This document shows, piece after piece, positions 36,323 through 46,585 of a stretch of 64,000 nucleotides of DNA. The notes beneath the pieces were generated by a model. It was not told where the DNA came from. It searched no databases and worked only from the letters and a program-made list of their open reading frames with translations. This DNA is from Thamnidium elegans (lineage: Eukaryota > Mucoromycota > Mucoromycetes > Mucorales > Mucoraceae), in NCBI GenBank assembly GCA_025201345.1, contig JAIXMG010000023.1, positions 372,001-436,000 of the forward strand. Reading direction: 5' to 3'. A program made the translations under genes and the position numbers. Within the stretch, counting starts at the first letter, position 1. Every line of letters begins with the position of its first letter.

Positions 36323-37858
36323 TTAATGATGTAAAGGTTTATTCAGACACCTATCGAAATAAAGCTTCGCGTACTGAATAAATGCATCCACTTTTTCTTT
36401 AGGCACATGATGCCGTGACTCATTTATTCTATCTGCAATCGTTTCACCTTCAAACAGATACTGTCTTCTGATACCGTATTTTACCACCTTCCAAAACTCT
36501 GTAATTGGATTTAAACCAGCTGCCGAAGGAGGTAAATACACGCACTGGTACCCTCTATCCTGAACGATTTCTTCCAAATCATCTAAAAGCCAGTCATGCA
36601 TGCCATTCATCACCACATAACTACCCTTCAACTCCTGTGCCTTGTCCATCTGATTCAGCACATGGTCAATAAACGCAACATACGGATCCTCTCTCTTTAC
36701 CGACGGATGAAACATCTGCGTCTCTACAATGCCAAACGTCGAGATAGCCACAAAGAAAAACCTCGGTGTTACTTTTAGCTCTGGTCTCTTTGTTGGCAAC
36801 CCGCCACTTTTCATCACCACGTTTAACGGAACACATTCAATAAACACACAATTTGCAGTAAAATCAATATCTGTTTGACTCCAAGCATTCGTCCAGTCTT
36901 GTCTAAACTGGACATTGATTTTCGAATTGACCATTTGTTTATTATTTTTCTTGACCTTTGCATCTGTTTCAAGGACTTTTATACTACATTGTTCCTTGAT
37001 AAAATTCTGAATCGTTGATTTCTTTACTAAAAATCCATCGAATTTATTTGTAAAACTTTGAAATGCTTCATTTAAAACCGCTGTGGGATGACTATCTACA
37101 TACTCAATCAAGAATTGTCTATGTTGCTCTTGTAGCAATTCAGTGGTTGAACCATTATCCGATTTGACTGGTGTGCTAAATGATGTTTGCACGTGTGCTG
37201 GTATCTTGGTATTAAAGTCGCTTGTATACCTCCTTTTCTTTAGTTTAGTTTCCTTTTGACAAGACTCAATACTGGTAAGGTCATTAATAAGAGGCTTAAT
37301 TTGATTCAAACAAGTAACTTCAGCTGTATCAAATTGATTACTACTAGTAGTATGCTTTGGCGACTGACTACTAGGCTTAAACGGGTCTAATGATTGATAT
37401 GTCAATTCAATAGTATCCGACTTAAGATTAGGTTTAAATCCCGTGCTGGGATCAGGACCCGTGCCAACATCTCTCGTTTCGTTCAAACAAACAACTTGAT
37501 CAAACTCCATAAACCCCAAATAAATACCTTGCCAATTTTTAAAGCACCTTCTCAACTCCACTTGAGCTTTTGAAGTAGCTGGTGTCACAACCACAGACTG
37601 AGCTGCTAAATCATTCTTGATTGTATCATGTTGCTTGAAATCCATACCTGATAAATCAATACCTTGCCAATTTCGAAAACATTTTTTTACGTTGTTGTTA
37701 AAGAAGATACCTTGCCAGTTTTTAAAACTATCAAGCCCTGATTGCGTTTTGACATGCTTTCGAGACATGTCAACAGAAACGTCTTTGTTGGCTACTCTTT
37801 CTTCCATCAAGATGCCTTGCCAGTTTCGAAAGCATCTTTTTACCTTTTGACTTTGCAT
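36323..37858 (-). CDS. Transposase-derived protein with NWQGI repeats, catalytic acids lost
   Basis: One unbroken exon of 511 residues. Residues about 240-500 are IS630/Tc1-like: helical DNA-binding type sequence (LLQEQHRQFLIEYVDSHPTA; LVKKSTIQNFIKEQC), then the RNase H-like core with NCVFIECVPLN, RFFFVAISTFGIVE, SYVVMNGMHDWLLDD and DRGYQCVYLPPSAAGLNPIT with EFWKVVKYGIRRQY. Compared with active relatives (FIDESGFD, VMDNAPIH, LNPIE.FW), the first Asp is Glu341, the second is Asn418 and the third site is shifted (Thr453-Glu454). The N-terminal 120 residues carry four copies of a (C/S)F(K/R)NWQGI motif at 9-16, 44-51, 60-67 and 105-112. The long intact frame with lost catalysis suggests a host-adopted gene or a young decayed copy; function unknown. 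Confidence 0.75.
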   Translation of the reverse strand: MQSQKVKRCFRNWQGILMEERVANKDVSVDMSRKHVKTQSGLDSFKNWQGIFFNNNVKKCFRNWQGIDLSGMDFKQHDTIKNDLAAQSVVVTPATSKAQVELRRCFKNWQGIYLGFMEFDQVVCLNETRDVGTGPDPSTGFKPNLKSDTIELTYQSLDPFKPSSQSPKHTTSSNQFDTAEVTCLNQIKPLINDLTSIESCQKETKLKKRRYTSDFNTKIPAHVQTSFSTPVKSDNGSTTELLQEQHRQFLIEYVDSHPTAVLNEAFQSFTNKFDGFLVKKSTIQNFIKEQCSIKVLETDAKVKKNNKQMVNSKINVQFRQDWTNAWSQTDIDFTANCVFIECVPLNVVMKSGGLPTKRPELKVTPRFFFVAISTFGIVETQMFHPSVKREDPYVAFIDHVLNQMDKAQELKGSYVVMNGMHDWLLDDLEEIVQDRGYQCVYLPPSAAGLNPITEFWKVVKYGIRRQYLFEGETIADRINESRHHVPKEKVDAFIQYAKLYFDRCLNKPLHH

Positions 37859-38110
37859 GGTGATGAAAGAAGAGGAGGTTTCCCTTTTCTTTTCTTTTTA
37901 TAAAAAGTTATCAACTTAAAAAAAAAGAAATTATTTTTTTCCAGGTACATGATCCTTTTTTTATTGGTTAAAATCGCGACATAGACATAAAATAGGAGTT
38001 GTATAAGGGACAACCCTTTTACCATAAATTATATACACGCTTCACACTCTCCCCTTTTATGCAATGTAAACAGATATGTATAAAAAAAAATCCAATTTTA
38101 TTATTTAAAA

Positions 38111-39249
38111 TCAATTTTCAAAAGTCAAAGCAAGTCCAACCTTATGAGCATTTTCATTCAGTCTACTTGTATCAACCGCAGCTCCAATATTAATTTTAAC
38201 TCCAGGACGAAGTACCTGCGTATAAGAAACACCAACCACGCCAGCATTGGTAATCTTACCCTTAACAAAAGCCGTGTTATCCACAATCAGTTTAGCTCCC
38301 ACCTCAAGAGCAACTGCGCTGGATACTTTATTAGACCAACTTGCTTTACCGGACGCTTCCAAGATATCAGAGACACGATGGTAATAAGAGGCAGCATAGT
38401 TTTCCAAGTTGTTGGTAGCGTGTACTGCAATAGCGTATTCACGAGCAGAGTAACCGATAGCTGTACTGTAGCGACTGAACTATACATATAAATCTAATTT
38501 AAGCACTCTTCCCTTTATTATCAACTAAAAAAAAAACTTTTACCTTTCCTTCCTTTACACTGTAAGCAGCTTCACCGCCAACAAGGAACCCATCACGGCC
38601 AAAAACGGTATTTACATTAAAGTTTGTCTGCATATACACACACAAATAAATAAGATAATACATTAATTAAATATTCTTTTTTTTTACCTTGAATACATCA
38701 AGAGTAGCAACAGTGTGTATATTAGGTTGCTTATACGTAGCATTAATCTTTGCAGCCTTTTCATTAACAAAAGGTAAAAGCGAAGTTAACAATTCAACCT
38801 TAAGACCCTCTATTGATAACTGTTAGTAATACGCAAACAAACAAATAAAAAAAACAAATAATACTTACTGGCAAGGTTATTTTCAAGTTCAATTTTTCCA
38901 TTTAAATGATTAGACGTAGTCCAAGCTTCTGTAAATGAAATACCATTCTTTCGATCGGCGTATTTAGTTTCTAAATCACCTACAATAATTCCCGTCTTAT
39001 TATCGCGTTGGCCGTTGACTTTAAAGGTCTACGTATTCTATTTAGTACATAATCAAGGAGACTATAAAAATAACTTACAACACCGTTAGGAGCAGTGGTC
39101 TTGACTTCAAGCTTTACACCGCCAATAGGATAATCTTTAGTCAAGATATCCTTTGCAGGTTTTCCAACATCATTAAAAGCGACTATGTCTTTATGAGATT
39201 AAAAACGTTTAAATATAAAGGGTTGTTATACTTTACCAGGTACAGACAT
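38111..39249 (-). CDS. POR1: Mitochondrial porin (VDAC)
   Basis: Six exons join in frame (39249-39237, 39182-39079, 39028-38869, 38809-38688, 38627-38544, 38479-38111) for 283 residues, exactly the usual VDAC length. The start MSVPVAFNDVGKPAKDILTK is the conserved amphipathic N-terminal helix plus first strand (DLGK.A.D...KDY). The C-terminal half has VGVSYTQVLRPGVKINIGAA and the end HKVGLALTFEN, the porin signature and last strand. It forms the 19-strand outer-membrane channel for ATP/ADP and other metabolites. Exon 1 encodes only four complete codons. It lies 137 bp downstream of the alpha-tubulin stop on the same strand. Confidence 0.95.
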
Positions 39250-39386
39250 TTTTATATGTATAAAAGAGAAAGAAGAAGGAAACAAAAACAAAAAAAAAGG
39301 GGTGAGTTGTTTTTATTTGTTTACACGCAAAAAAAAAAAAGAAAAAAGACCGGAGTTTATTATAAAGAAGATAAAGTAACGAAAAC

Positions 39387-40949
39387 TTAATACTCTTCAA
39401 TGTCTTCCACTTCGGAATCATTAAGAGAATCCGATCCCACTTCTTCATAGTCTTTTTCAAGAGCAGCTAAATCCTCACGCGCCTCGGAAAATTCACCTTC
39501 TTCCATACCTTCACCTACATACCAATGCACAAACGCTCTCTTTGCATACATTAAATCAAACTTATGGTCCAGCCTAGCCCAAGCCTCTGCGATAGCTGTC
39601 GTATTCGACAACATACAAACCGATCTTTGCACCGTAGCCAAATCACCTCCAGGCACTGCTGCAGGAGCCCGATGATTAATACCCACTTTAAATCCAGTAG
39701 GACACCAATCCACAAACTGAATCGTGCGCTTTGTTTTAATACTAGCAATAGCCGCATTGGTATCCTTTGGCACCACATCACCACGATACAATAAACAACA
39801 AGCCATGTATTTACCGTTACGAGGATCGCATTTCACCATTTGATTATTAGGTTCAAAGCAAGCGTACGTGATTTCAGGTACCGACAGTTGTTCATGGTAC
39901 GCCTTTGAACCAGAAATAATAGGCGCATAAGTCACCAACGGGAAATGAATACGAGGATAAGGCACCAAATTCGTTTGAAATTCGTTCATATCCACATTAA
40001 GTGAGCCATCAAATCGAAGCGAAGCCGTAATAGAAGAAACTACTTGGGCAATCAACCGGTTCAAGTTCACATACGTAGGTCGTTCGATATCCAAATTACG
40101 ACGACAGATATCATAGATTGCTTCATTATCAACCATAAAAGAACAGTCTGCATGTTCCAATGTGGTATGCGTAGTCAAGATCGAATTATAAGGTTCAACC
40201 ACAGCCGTTGATACTTGAGGTGCAGGGTAAACAGAGAACTCTAGTTTGGACTTCTTTCCGTAATCAACGGATAAACGCTCCATCAGCAGAGCTCCAAATC
40301 CGGACCCAGTGCCACCGCCAAACGAATGGAAGACAAGGAAACCTTGAAGGCCTGTACAGTTATCTGCTAATTTACGAATACGGTCTAATACAGTATCTAC
40401 CAACTCTTTACCCACCGTATAATGACCACGAGCATAATTATTAGCTGCGTCTTCTTTACCGGTGATTAATTGCTCTACAAAAAAATATATACATATGTTG
40501 GTGATAATTAGAGTAAACGCGTAATATACCTTACCAGGATGGAAGAGTTGACGATAAGCACCGGTACGTACTTCATCAACTACAGTTGGCTCTAAATCAA
40601 CAAATATAGTACGGGGTACATGTTTTCCGTTCCCAGTTTCGCTAAAGAAAGTGGTAAACGAATGATTGGAAGTTTGTTCTTCGTTAGGGATAAGACCATC
40701 CGGTTCAATACCATGTTCTAAACAATACTATAATAATATTAAATTTCAAAAAAAACACACACACACACATAAACATATATAATTTACAAGCTCCCAACAA
40801 GCGTTGCCAATTTGGATACCAGCCTAATTTTTTTTTTAAAAAATTAACAACAATATAACAACAATATAACAACAAAATATATATGTTTTCCCAGAACCAT
40901 GAAAACAAATAATTACCTGACCAACGTGTACACTAATAATTTCTCTCAT
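39387..40949 (-). CDS. Alpha-tubulin
   Basis: Four exons join in frame (40949-40917, 40823-40788, 40727-40535, 40474-39387) for 449 residues. The start [20 protein letters not shown], the GGGTGSGFG tubulin signature, the [15 protein letters not shown] block and the acidic C-terminus ending in EEY are standard for alpha-tubulin. The terminal Tyr is kept. It polymerises with beta-tubulin into microtubules. Introns lie early in the gene, the first after codon 11, as is common in fungal tubulins. Only about 80 bp upstream of the ATG, the promoter runs into a segment shared with the QTRT1 3' flank (41030 onward). Confidence 0.97.
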
Positions 40950-41029
40950 TTTTTTTTTTTTTTTTTTTTTTTTAGAAAAAGTAAGAAAAAGGGGTATTGA
41001 ACTATATTTTGTTGTATTTTTTTTTTTTT

Positions 41030-41376
41030 TAGTTGCATTTTTTAGGTTAATTGTATATCCGATGGCGGTCACTAAGGAGTATCTTGATTTATATACAACT
41101 TGGAAGTAGGTTTACCAAAATCGTAAATAATATGTTAAACGTTTCTTCTACTCAAAAAATTATGCAGATATAGTCAAATATATGATAGCATGATAAAAAA
41201 CAAAATAAAGCTCCGTTATACTTTTTATCTTCTTTTATTTCTATATCTAAAAGGGGAAAATAAACTACAAACAAACAAAAGAGGGTACTGTACAAAAAAA
41301 AAGGGGGGAGTAAATGACTGTAGGTAAATAAAACAAGATTATTTTTTTTTACAGGGTGATATGTGTTATTCACGGT
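41030..41376. repeat. Partial duplicate of the QTRT1 locus (left copy)
   Basis: From AGTTGCATTTTTTAGGTTAA near 41033, the sequence follows the 47293-47572 segment almost base for base (shared GATGGCGGTCACTAAGGAGT, CTCCGTTATACTTTTTATCT). It differs by a 4-bp and a 12-bp gap and a few substitutions. At about 41291 it jumps and then follows 48784-48866, the intron 1/exon 1 border of QTRT1, up to GATATGTGTTATTCA. The coding bulk between those points is missing. This is therefore a truncated direct copy of the QTRT1 3' flank plus an exon 1/intron 1 scrap. It now serves as the upstream region of alpha-tubulin. Confidence 0.85.
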
Positions 41377-41792
41377 AAGGCTGGTAGATATTGATAATAA
41401 AAAAATAATTTGGTGCTAACAAAAAAATATTTTGGCAGTTTTAAGGTTGGCGATTGATGTAATAAGAGTACAACCAGCAGCGATAATATCAATGACGACG
41501 ACAACAAAGATAACAATACCAGTAGTAGTGATGAAAATATAGGTGATATAAATAATACAAGAAGCAATAATATAGTATAAGAATGACAGCAATAACAAAT
41601 GATGGTGACAATGACACCAGTAATAATAATAGTAGCAGTATATAAATAGAAGGACAATTAATAATAGCAATAACAATACAACAATAACGGTAAGTTATCA
41701 AGTTAAGTTGTGCTTCAGATGAATGGTTTGGCTTTCTTTTTTTTACCACTACTAGTTTTCGTTACTGGCTCAAAAGAGGGAGGAAAGTACAG
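41377..41792. other. Low-complexity trinucleotide-rich stretch
   Basis: Between the duplicate and the piggyBac remnant lies a stretch rich in AAT, AGT and ACA steps (41440-41700). All open frames here are Ile/Val/Tyr/Leu repeats produced by that composition and are not genes. Confidence 0.5.
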
Positions 41793-42335
41793 TTGTTCTT
41801 CAAGACGTTCTTGGTCATCTTCACATGCTGTAACTGGTTGTGCTTCGCCGGGACCATTATAGCGCGACATGAACGCGATGAAGGGAAGGTAATGTTTGAT
41901 GTCAGGTTGGATGCCCTACCTGACAATGTCTTCAACTTGTTTGGCACCTCTTTGAAGTACGAAGGCCCCAAAGTGCCTGTAATGCATCCAATCGAAACCT
42001 CTAGCGCTTTAGATGTATCTGAGCAAGCGAATACTGAAGACGTTGAGGAGAGTGAGTCTTCAGAAGATGAGGAAGGGGGGATCGATTTGACTCCTACCGA
42101 TGGTAACAACTGGAGGGTTACTGAGGTGTCAACTGACGCTCGTTTAGTCAGTGGTTTCAATTACCGCACCAACAAGACAAGGTTCAACCTTCCTAACAAG
42201 TCTTTTGCCTCTCCTGCAGACTATTTTTTTTTTTTTTCTTGCCAATGGGGTTCATCAGGGAATCGGCCATTCTCAATACCAACATTTATGCTCGTAGTGA
42301 AAAAAGAAGCTCAATCATATTAACAAATAGATAAA
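41793..42335 (+). pseudogene. PiggyBac-like transposase N-terminal remnant
   Basis: The frame includes RLDALPDNVFNLFGTSLKYE, an acidic stretch (ANTEDVEESESSEDEEGG), NWRVTEVSTDARLVSGF and RTNKTRFNLPNKSFASPADY. A T-homopolymer at about 42223-42238 breaks the frame. The other frame continues PMGFIRESAILNTNIYARSE and stops at 42335. This order (acidic N-terminus, then P.DYF..F.P...I...I...TN.YA) resembles the start of the DDE_Tnp_1_7 (piggyBac) domain in fungal elements. The catalytic Asp residues that should follow are absent, so it is a dead fragment. Confidence 0.55.
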
Positions 42336-44040
42336 ATAATTCACTAATCTTGGATTTAATATAAGTCTAACTAACTTATATTAAATAAAGAACAACCATG
42401 ATTAGCATAGAACAATTTTATTCATTTGGTAATATAACATTAACATCATATGTTCCAGAAGTTTAAAAATGATAACATTGAGATAGAATTAAAATCTCAA
42501 TTGTTATCTATACATCTTGTACCTATAATTGATACAAGGTTACCTTAATCTTAGAACAATAAGAAAATTAGTTCAATTCCAGTAAATATTAAATGCACGC
42601 ATAAACAATTATATCTGTAGCGATGAACCTGAATAAAAGATGATCCAGTAAACAAAGAGTTAACAGGATCATCATTTAGAAGCAATATCGTTATCCAATC
42701 GGTTATGATGGATCAAACGGAAGATGGGAGTCAATTCTTACGAGTAGAAATCCACCATTCAAAAGCAGATAGGATCGGGTATAGATGATTTAAACCTATT
42801 AGAAAATATAGTCCTTTTAAATCAATTAGGATATTCAAGATATAAAAAGGGAATGTAATTTTAGTTTTAGAGAGTTTTCTGTCGGTTTTATTTTTAATAA
42901 AAAATACGCAGTCTTTTGTCATTAATTTTACGTTGTCAAATCCCACAACCATAATGCCACCAAGAGGAGGACCAAGCAAGGATACAACTTAAATAAAAGT
43001 AACCAAGAATAGAACCATAAAACCACCAAGAGCATTTAATAATAAGGTCAAGAGGCATGTAGATATCTACATCCCACCCTAGATAGCTTGAATGTCATTA
43101 AAACTCTCCATTATTAACACGCTAGAATACATGTACAGTGTAGTAGCACGTAAAAGAAGAACACCAATATTCAGACACATTCATAATTCTGACCTTGTGA
43201 TTTATATATTCAATATGCCCATAACTTGCTCCATCAAAACTTCAGAATGAATTAGTATATTGTCGCTTTATCCTTATATGCATCTTTCTACTTACTAAAT
43301 GATTTTAATTTTGGCACTAGATGGAGACAATCAATTCTAATTGTCGGGTGAGAAAAACCATACCAGAAGCCAGAAAAGCCTCATACACACTGAGATAGAA
43401 GTACAATATTGAATCTTTAACTGACTCGCCCTTTGGTAGATAGTCCATAGAATAAACAATGCTATAAAGGCAAGCTTTTTGTCGACCCTTTAGGATAAGT
43501 TTCCAAGTCTTAAGATCCAAGCAGACACATCCACAGACATCTTCAATCTACTTTCAAGTGAAAGTAAATTTCCTTCGATGCATGCAAACTATTCATCGAC
43601 TCACAAAATTATGAAATTCATGATATGCTTCGAAGCCATAAAGTGCTTCCAAAGCCATTGGTATGAAATTCATAATGATGTGCTTCCAAGTCATTGGTTA
43701 ATGTTTTGCCAGCGGTTGAGGTAAAGAGGTAGGTGGTATATAAAATTGGTAGGTGGTGAAGAAGTAAACGTTATTTTAAAAAAATTGTCTGTTCTTTCAG
43801 CTAGAAAAACTATAAGCCATCCTCAATTTAGTCTACACGTTGACAGTTAGAGGTTTGGGAGGAGCCACTTCACAAGTCTTTTTAAGAAAAAAAGCAAGAA
43901 TACAGAAGAAGAACTTATTTGCTGAAGCTTCGCAAGTATGCTACCCTAAATGACCGTTCTGTTGAGCGTTAAAAAAAAAGGATATTAGTTTTTGTAATTA
44001 ATCAGTGATATATTTTTATGATAAATATTTATCTTTTACA
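42336..44040. other. Hairpin-rich AT region with decayed frames
   Basis: No intact gene. Short inverted repeats cluster at 42355-42673 (listed separately). Minus-strand open frames at 42731-42979 and 43317-43520 (DLKTWKLILKGRQKACLYSI) are protein-like in part but unassigned. A direct repeat of TATGAAATTCAT with GTGCTTCCAA lies at 43611-43699. Confidence 0.35.
42355..42387. repeat. Perfect 13-bp inverted repeat
   Basis: ATTTAATATAAGT at 42355-42367 and its exact complement at 42375-42387 are separated by seven bases. It lies 20 bp after the last codons of the piggyBac remnant. Similar but imperfect hairpins follow at about 42469-42507 (GATAACATTGAGAT arms) and 42639-42673 (GATGATCC arms). Confidence 0.75.
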
Positions 44041-44571
44041 TAAGAGCATCCGCAGCGGTGCACTTAATAAGTGACTAATTTTTCCACAGGACAATGAATC
44101 CACTGACTTTTTTCGATGAGTTCGCAGAGGTCAAAAAATAAGTGAGCATTTGCTTTTATACTTTACAAAAAAATAAATATATACTTTTCTTGGCATACAG
44201 ATATGAACGACCGTAAACTAATCTATCATCTTATTGAGGAAGAAAACAATCAATCGCGAGTGCTATCAAGCATTCGCAATGCACTTATGCTTTCTGCGTT
44301 GAAGAAGAGAAAGGAGAGAGAAAAGAGAAGTAGAAGAAAAGAGCCAGAAGAAAAAAATCTACATCGAACGTGATAGAGAAGGGGAGCATGAAAAAATTGT
44401 ATAAGTAATACTTTGCTAAGAATGTTCGGTATCCCATCTTGCTCATTTGATAAGTAAAGTTTATTAAGTAAAAAGAAAGTCGAGGAAATGTGCACACTAG
44501 ATGTAGTCAATAGAATTAATCACTTATTAAGTGTAGTGACTATTTTAAGTGCACCGCTGCGGATGTTCTTA
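44041..44571. mobile_element. 531-bp DNA transposon with terminal inverted repeats
   Basis: The left end TAAGAGCATCCGCAGCGGTG with CACTTA pairs with the right end TAAGTGCACCGCTGCGGATG with TTCTTA, a 26-bp inverted repeat with one mismatch. Taking the TA at each end as target duplication leaves AGAGCATCC as the tip; taking TAA/TTA gives a PIF/Harbinger-like tip GAGCATCC. Inside lies a plus-strand stub (MNPLTFFDEFAEV; then MNDRKLIYHLIEEENNQSRV and a Lys/Arg/Glu-rich run) that looks like the N-terminus of a transposase. It has no catalytic domain, so the element is non-autonomous. The superfamily is unresolved. Confidence 0.75.
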
Positions 44572-46585
44572 CAGGATGAAGTTCCTGAAGATATTAAAGA
44601 ATATATTAAAATGAAACATAAGACAAGTGTAAGTAAAATTAAATGAAGTAATAGAATAGTTTATTGATATTTTATTTTATTCAATACACTCAGGCATCCA
44701 ATCCTACTCAGTCATCGTCAAATACAACCCAGAATATTTATGTTGGTAGTGGCACCGTCAATACTGGATCAGCTATAATTGTAAGTATTTGATACAGAGG
44801 AATATCATAAAGAAAATCTGATCTGTTTAAAAAATTTCGTCTTTAAGAGTAATACATCATCACCACCATCTCCATCATTACCAACACCAACACCACCACA
44901 AATATCAACAGCATCACAAACAGCATCACAAACAGAATCGTCATTGCAGATGCAAAGACAAATATTAGCAGCTGGGATATTCATCCACCTTCTGGAGAGT
45001 TTAAGTGGATTGTCAATGACATTGGTGTTTGCGAGAGGTTTTATTTATATCAGAAGCCAGTCAAGAGTAAATTTGTAGAAATACAAGATTACTTGGAAAT
45101 TGAAAATTCATTGTACGATCTATTGTAAGATGATTTTTGTATTCATTATAGAATGTTTTAATAACATAATTTGCTTGTTTATGGGCTCGTGTATTACAGA
45201 ACTTTGTCTGGGATATTGTTTCTTACAGAAAGATACTGAACATTTGGGTGTAATTAAGAATCACTTTAGCAGTGCGGACTTGAAATCAATGTATGTCGAG
45301 ACAAAACCTGCAATCACAAATGGAAAAGTCGATTTTGATCAAGATTTGTATTTTTCTGTTAAAGACACTATTGATGTAAATGATGTATGGAAATGTATTT
45401 TACATATTACAAAACTAACGAATACATGTTTGTTAATAGAACTTTGATGAAGATGAGGATTGATATATTGTTAAATGTGAGTCTTATAATTTCGTTAAAA
45501 GTCAAAAATAAGATGGTTTTTATTAATTTGTAAAAGGAAAATTATTTTATATGAAAGTAGATTTGAATTGGATGTGTTAAAGATAACCGCTTATAGATTA
45601 TAATCTGGGCCTGAGAAAATAGGCGACGTTTGTGTAAAAGGGAAAATGGTGATTTTCCTGGTGTACCATAAATATTCTAAATAAGTACTTTAGCAGGAAT
45701 CTTAAAGCAGATCTTAAATAGCAATCAAAAGGCTAGATATATAGCTGGTATATATCAAGGATGATGTGGAATTTTCTCTTACTTTGTTAAATCTGTGTAA
45801 GATTGCTGATGAATACGAGGCTAGAGCCATTAAAGCAATTGTCTATTTATGGCCTGAACTCGTTTCTGTACAAACCGTAAATTGTCAGAAGCACACTTGT
45901 CGACTAGATTCGTACACCCAATTTCCAGATCCATGTTTTCGGGTCGCAATGATATCAGTAAGTAAAATATAATATGTAATGTTTGAAGAGCTTCAACTGA
46001 TTGTAATCCTTAATTTGCAAGTTCTAATATTCATCAAACTGGTTCAAGCCACCCAGATTACAAAGTTGATAAATATATGCATTATCAATATTATGCAACG
46101 CCTGTGTTTGGAGAGATGAAGATTGCTCAGTATAGTAATACTAAATTGTTAATAACAGATTTGTATCGTATTGCGATCTTCATGAAAAATGAGATTGACG
46201 AGAAGAATTTGGATTTAGCAATCGGCTTTCAAGTCGTTGGTAAGTTTTTATGATCATGTTTGGAAATTCATCTAATTAGAATTGTGGTAAAGGTCTACGT
46301 ATCTGTTTTTATGTAATGAAGTTGTCATCTTGTGGTGTATACAAGTTTGTTGAGCTCTGTTCATTGCAATTGCCGAAAAATATTGATGATTTACTAAGAA
46401 TGGTTCTTCTTCTTGAACCAATATCTAATATTAGTCGTATATATAAGGAAAAATGTATCAAGTCTAGTATGAATTTGCAACGATTCCAGTGTCAGACCTT
46501 GCCTCAAGATATGGTCGATAATTTACTTGCCAGGTGTAAGAGTAAGCAAACCAAAGATAATATATTTTACAGAAAGGTCCAATAA
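44572..46585 (+). CDS. Multi-exon hypothetical gene, possibly decayed
   Basis: Directly after the TIR element come exon-like pieces with intron-like borders. DEVPEDIKEYIKMKHKTS is followed by GTAAGT. Next come an NTTQNIYVGSGTVNTGS piece, a Pro/Ser/Thr-rich piece (44850-44950), SSWDIHPPSGEFKWIVNDIG to about 45126, then DTEHLGVIKNHFSSADLKSM and DLYFSVKDTIDVNDVWKCIL (45230-45447). Further on are EFSLTLLNLCKIADEYEARA (45766), PVFGEMKIAQYSNTKLLITD with IAIFMKNEIDEKNLDLAIGF (46100-46240), and VMKLSSCGVYKFVELCSLQL to the stop at 46585. The later part recalls hypothetical proteins repeated in Mucorales (GE.K....L..DLYRIA.F.K..ID). Not all joins are in frame; exact exons are not claimed, and it may be one gene or two. 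Confidence 0.35.

Noticed and set aside
36526..37835. Spaced NWQGI-coding repeats as a CRISPR-like array
   Set aside because: Only four short units, uneven spacing, inside a long open frame in a eukaryotic genome.
41416..41749. Three overlapping minus-strand open frames rich in Leu, Ile, Val and Tyr
   Set aside because: They come from a trinucleotide-biased low-complexity stretch; all frames are open for compositional reasons and none has a domain.
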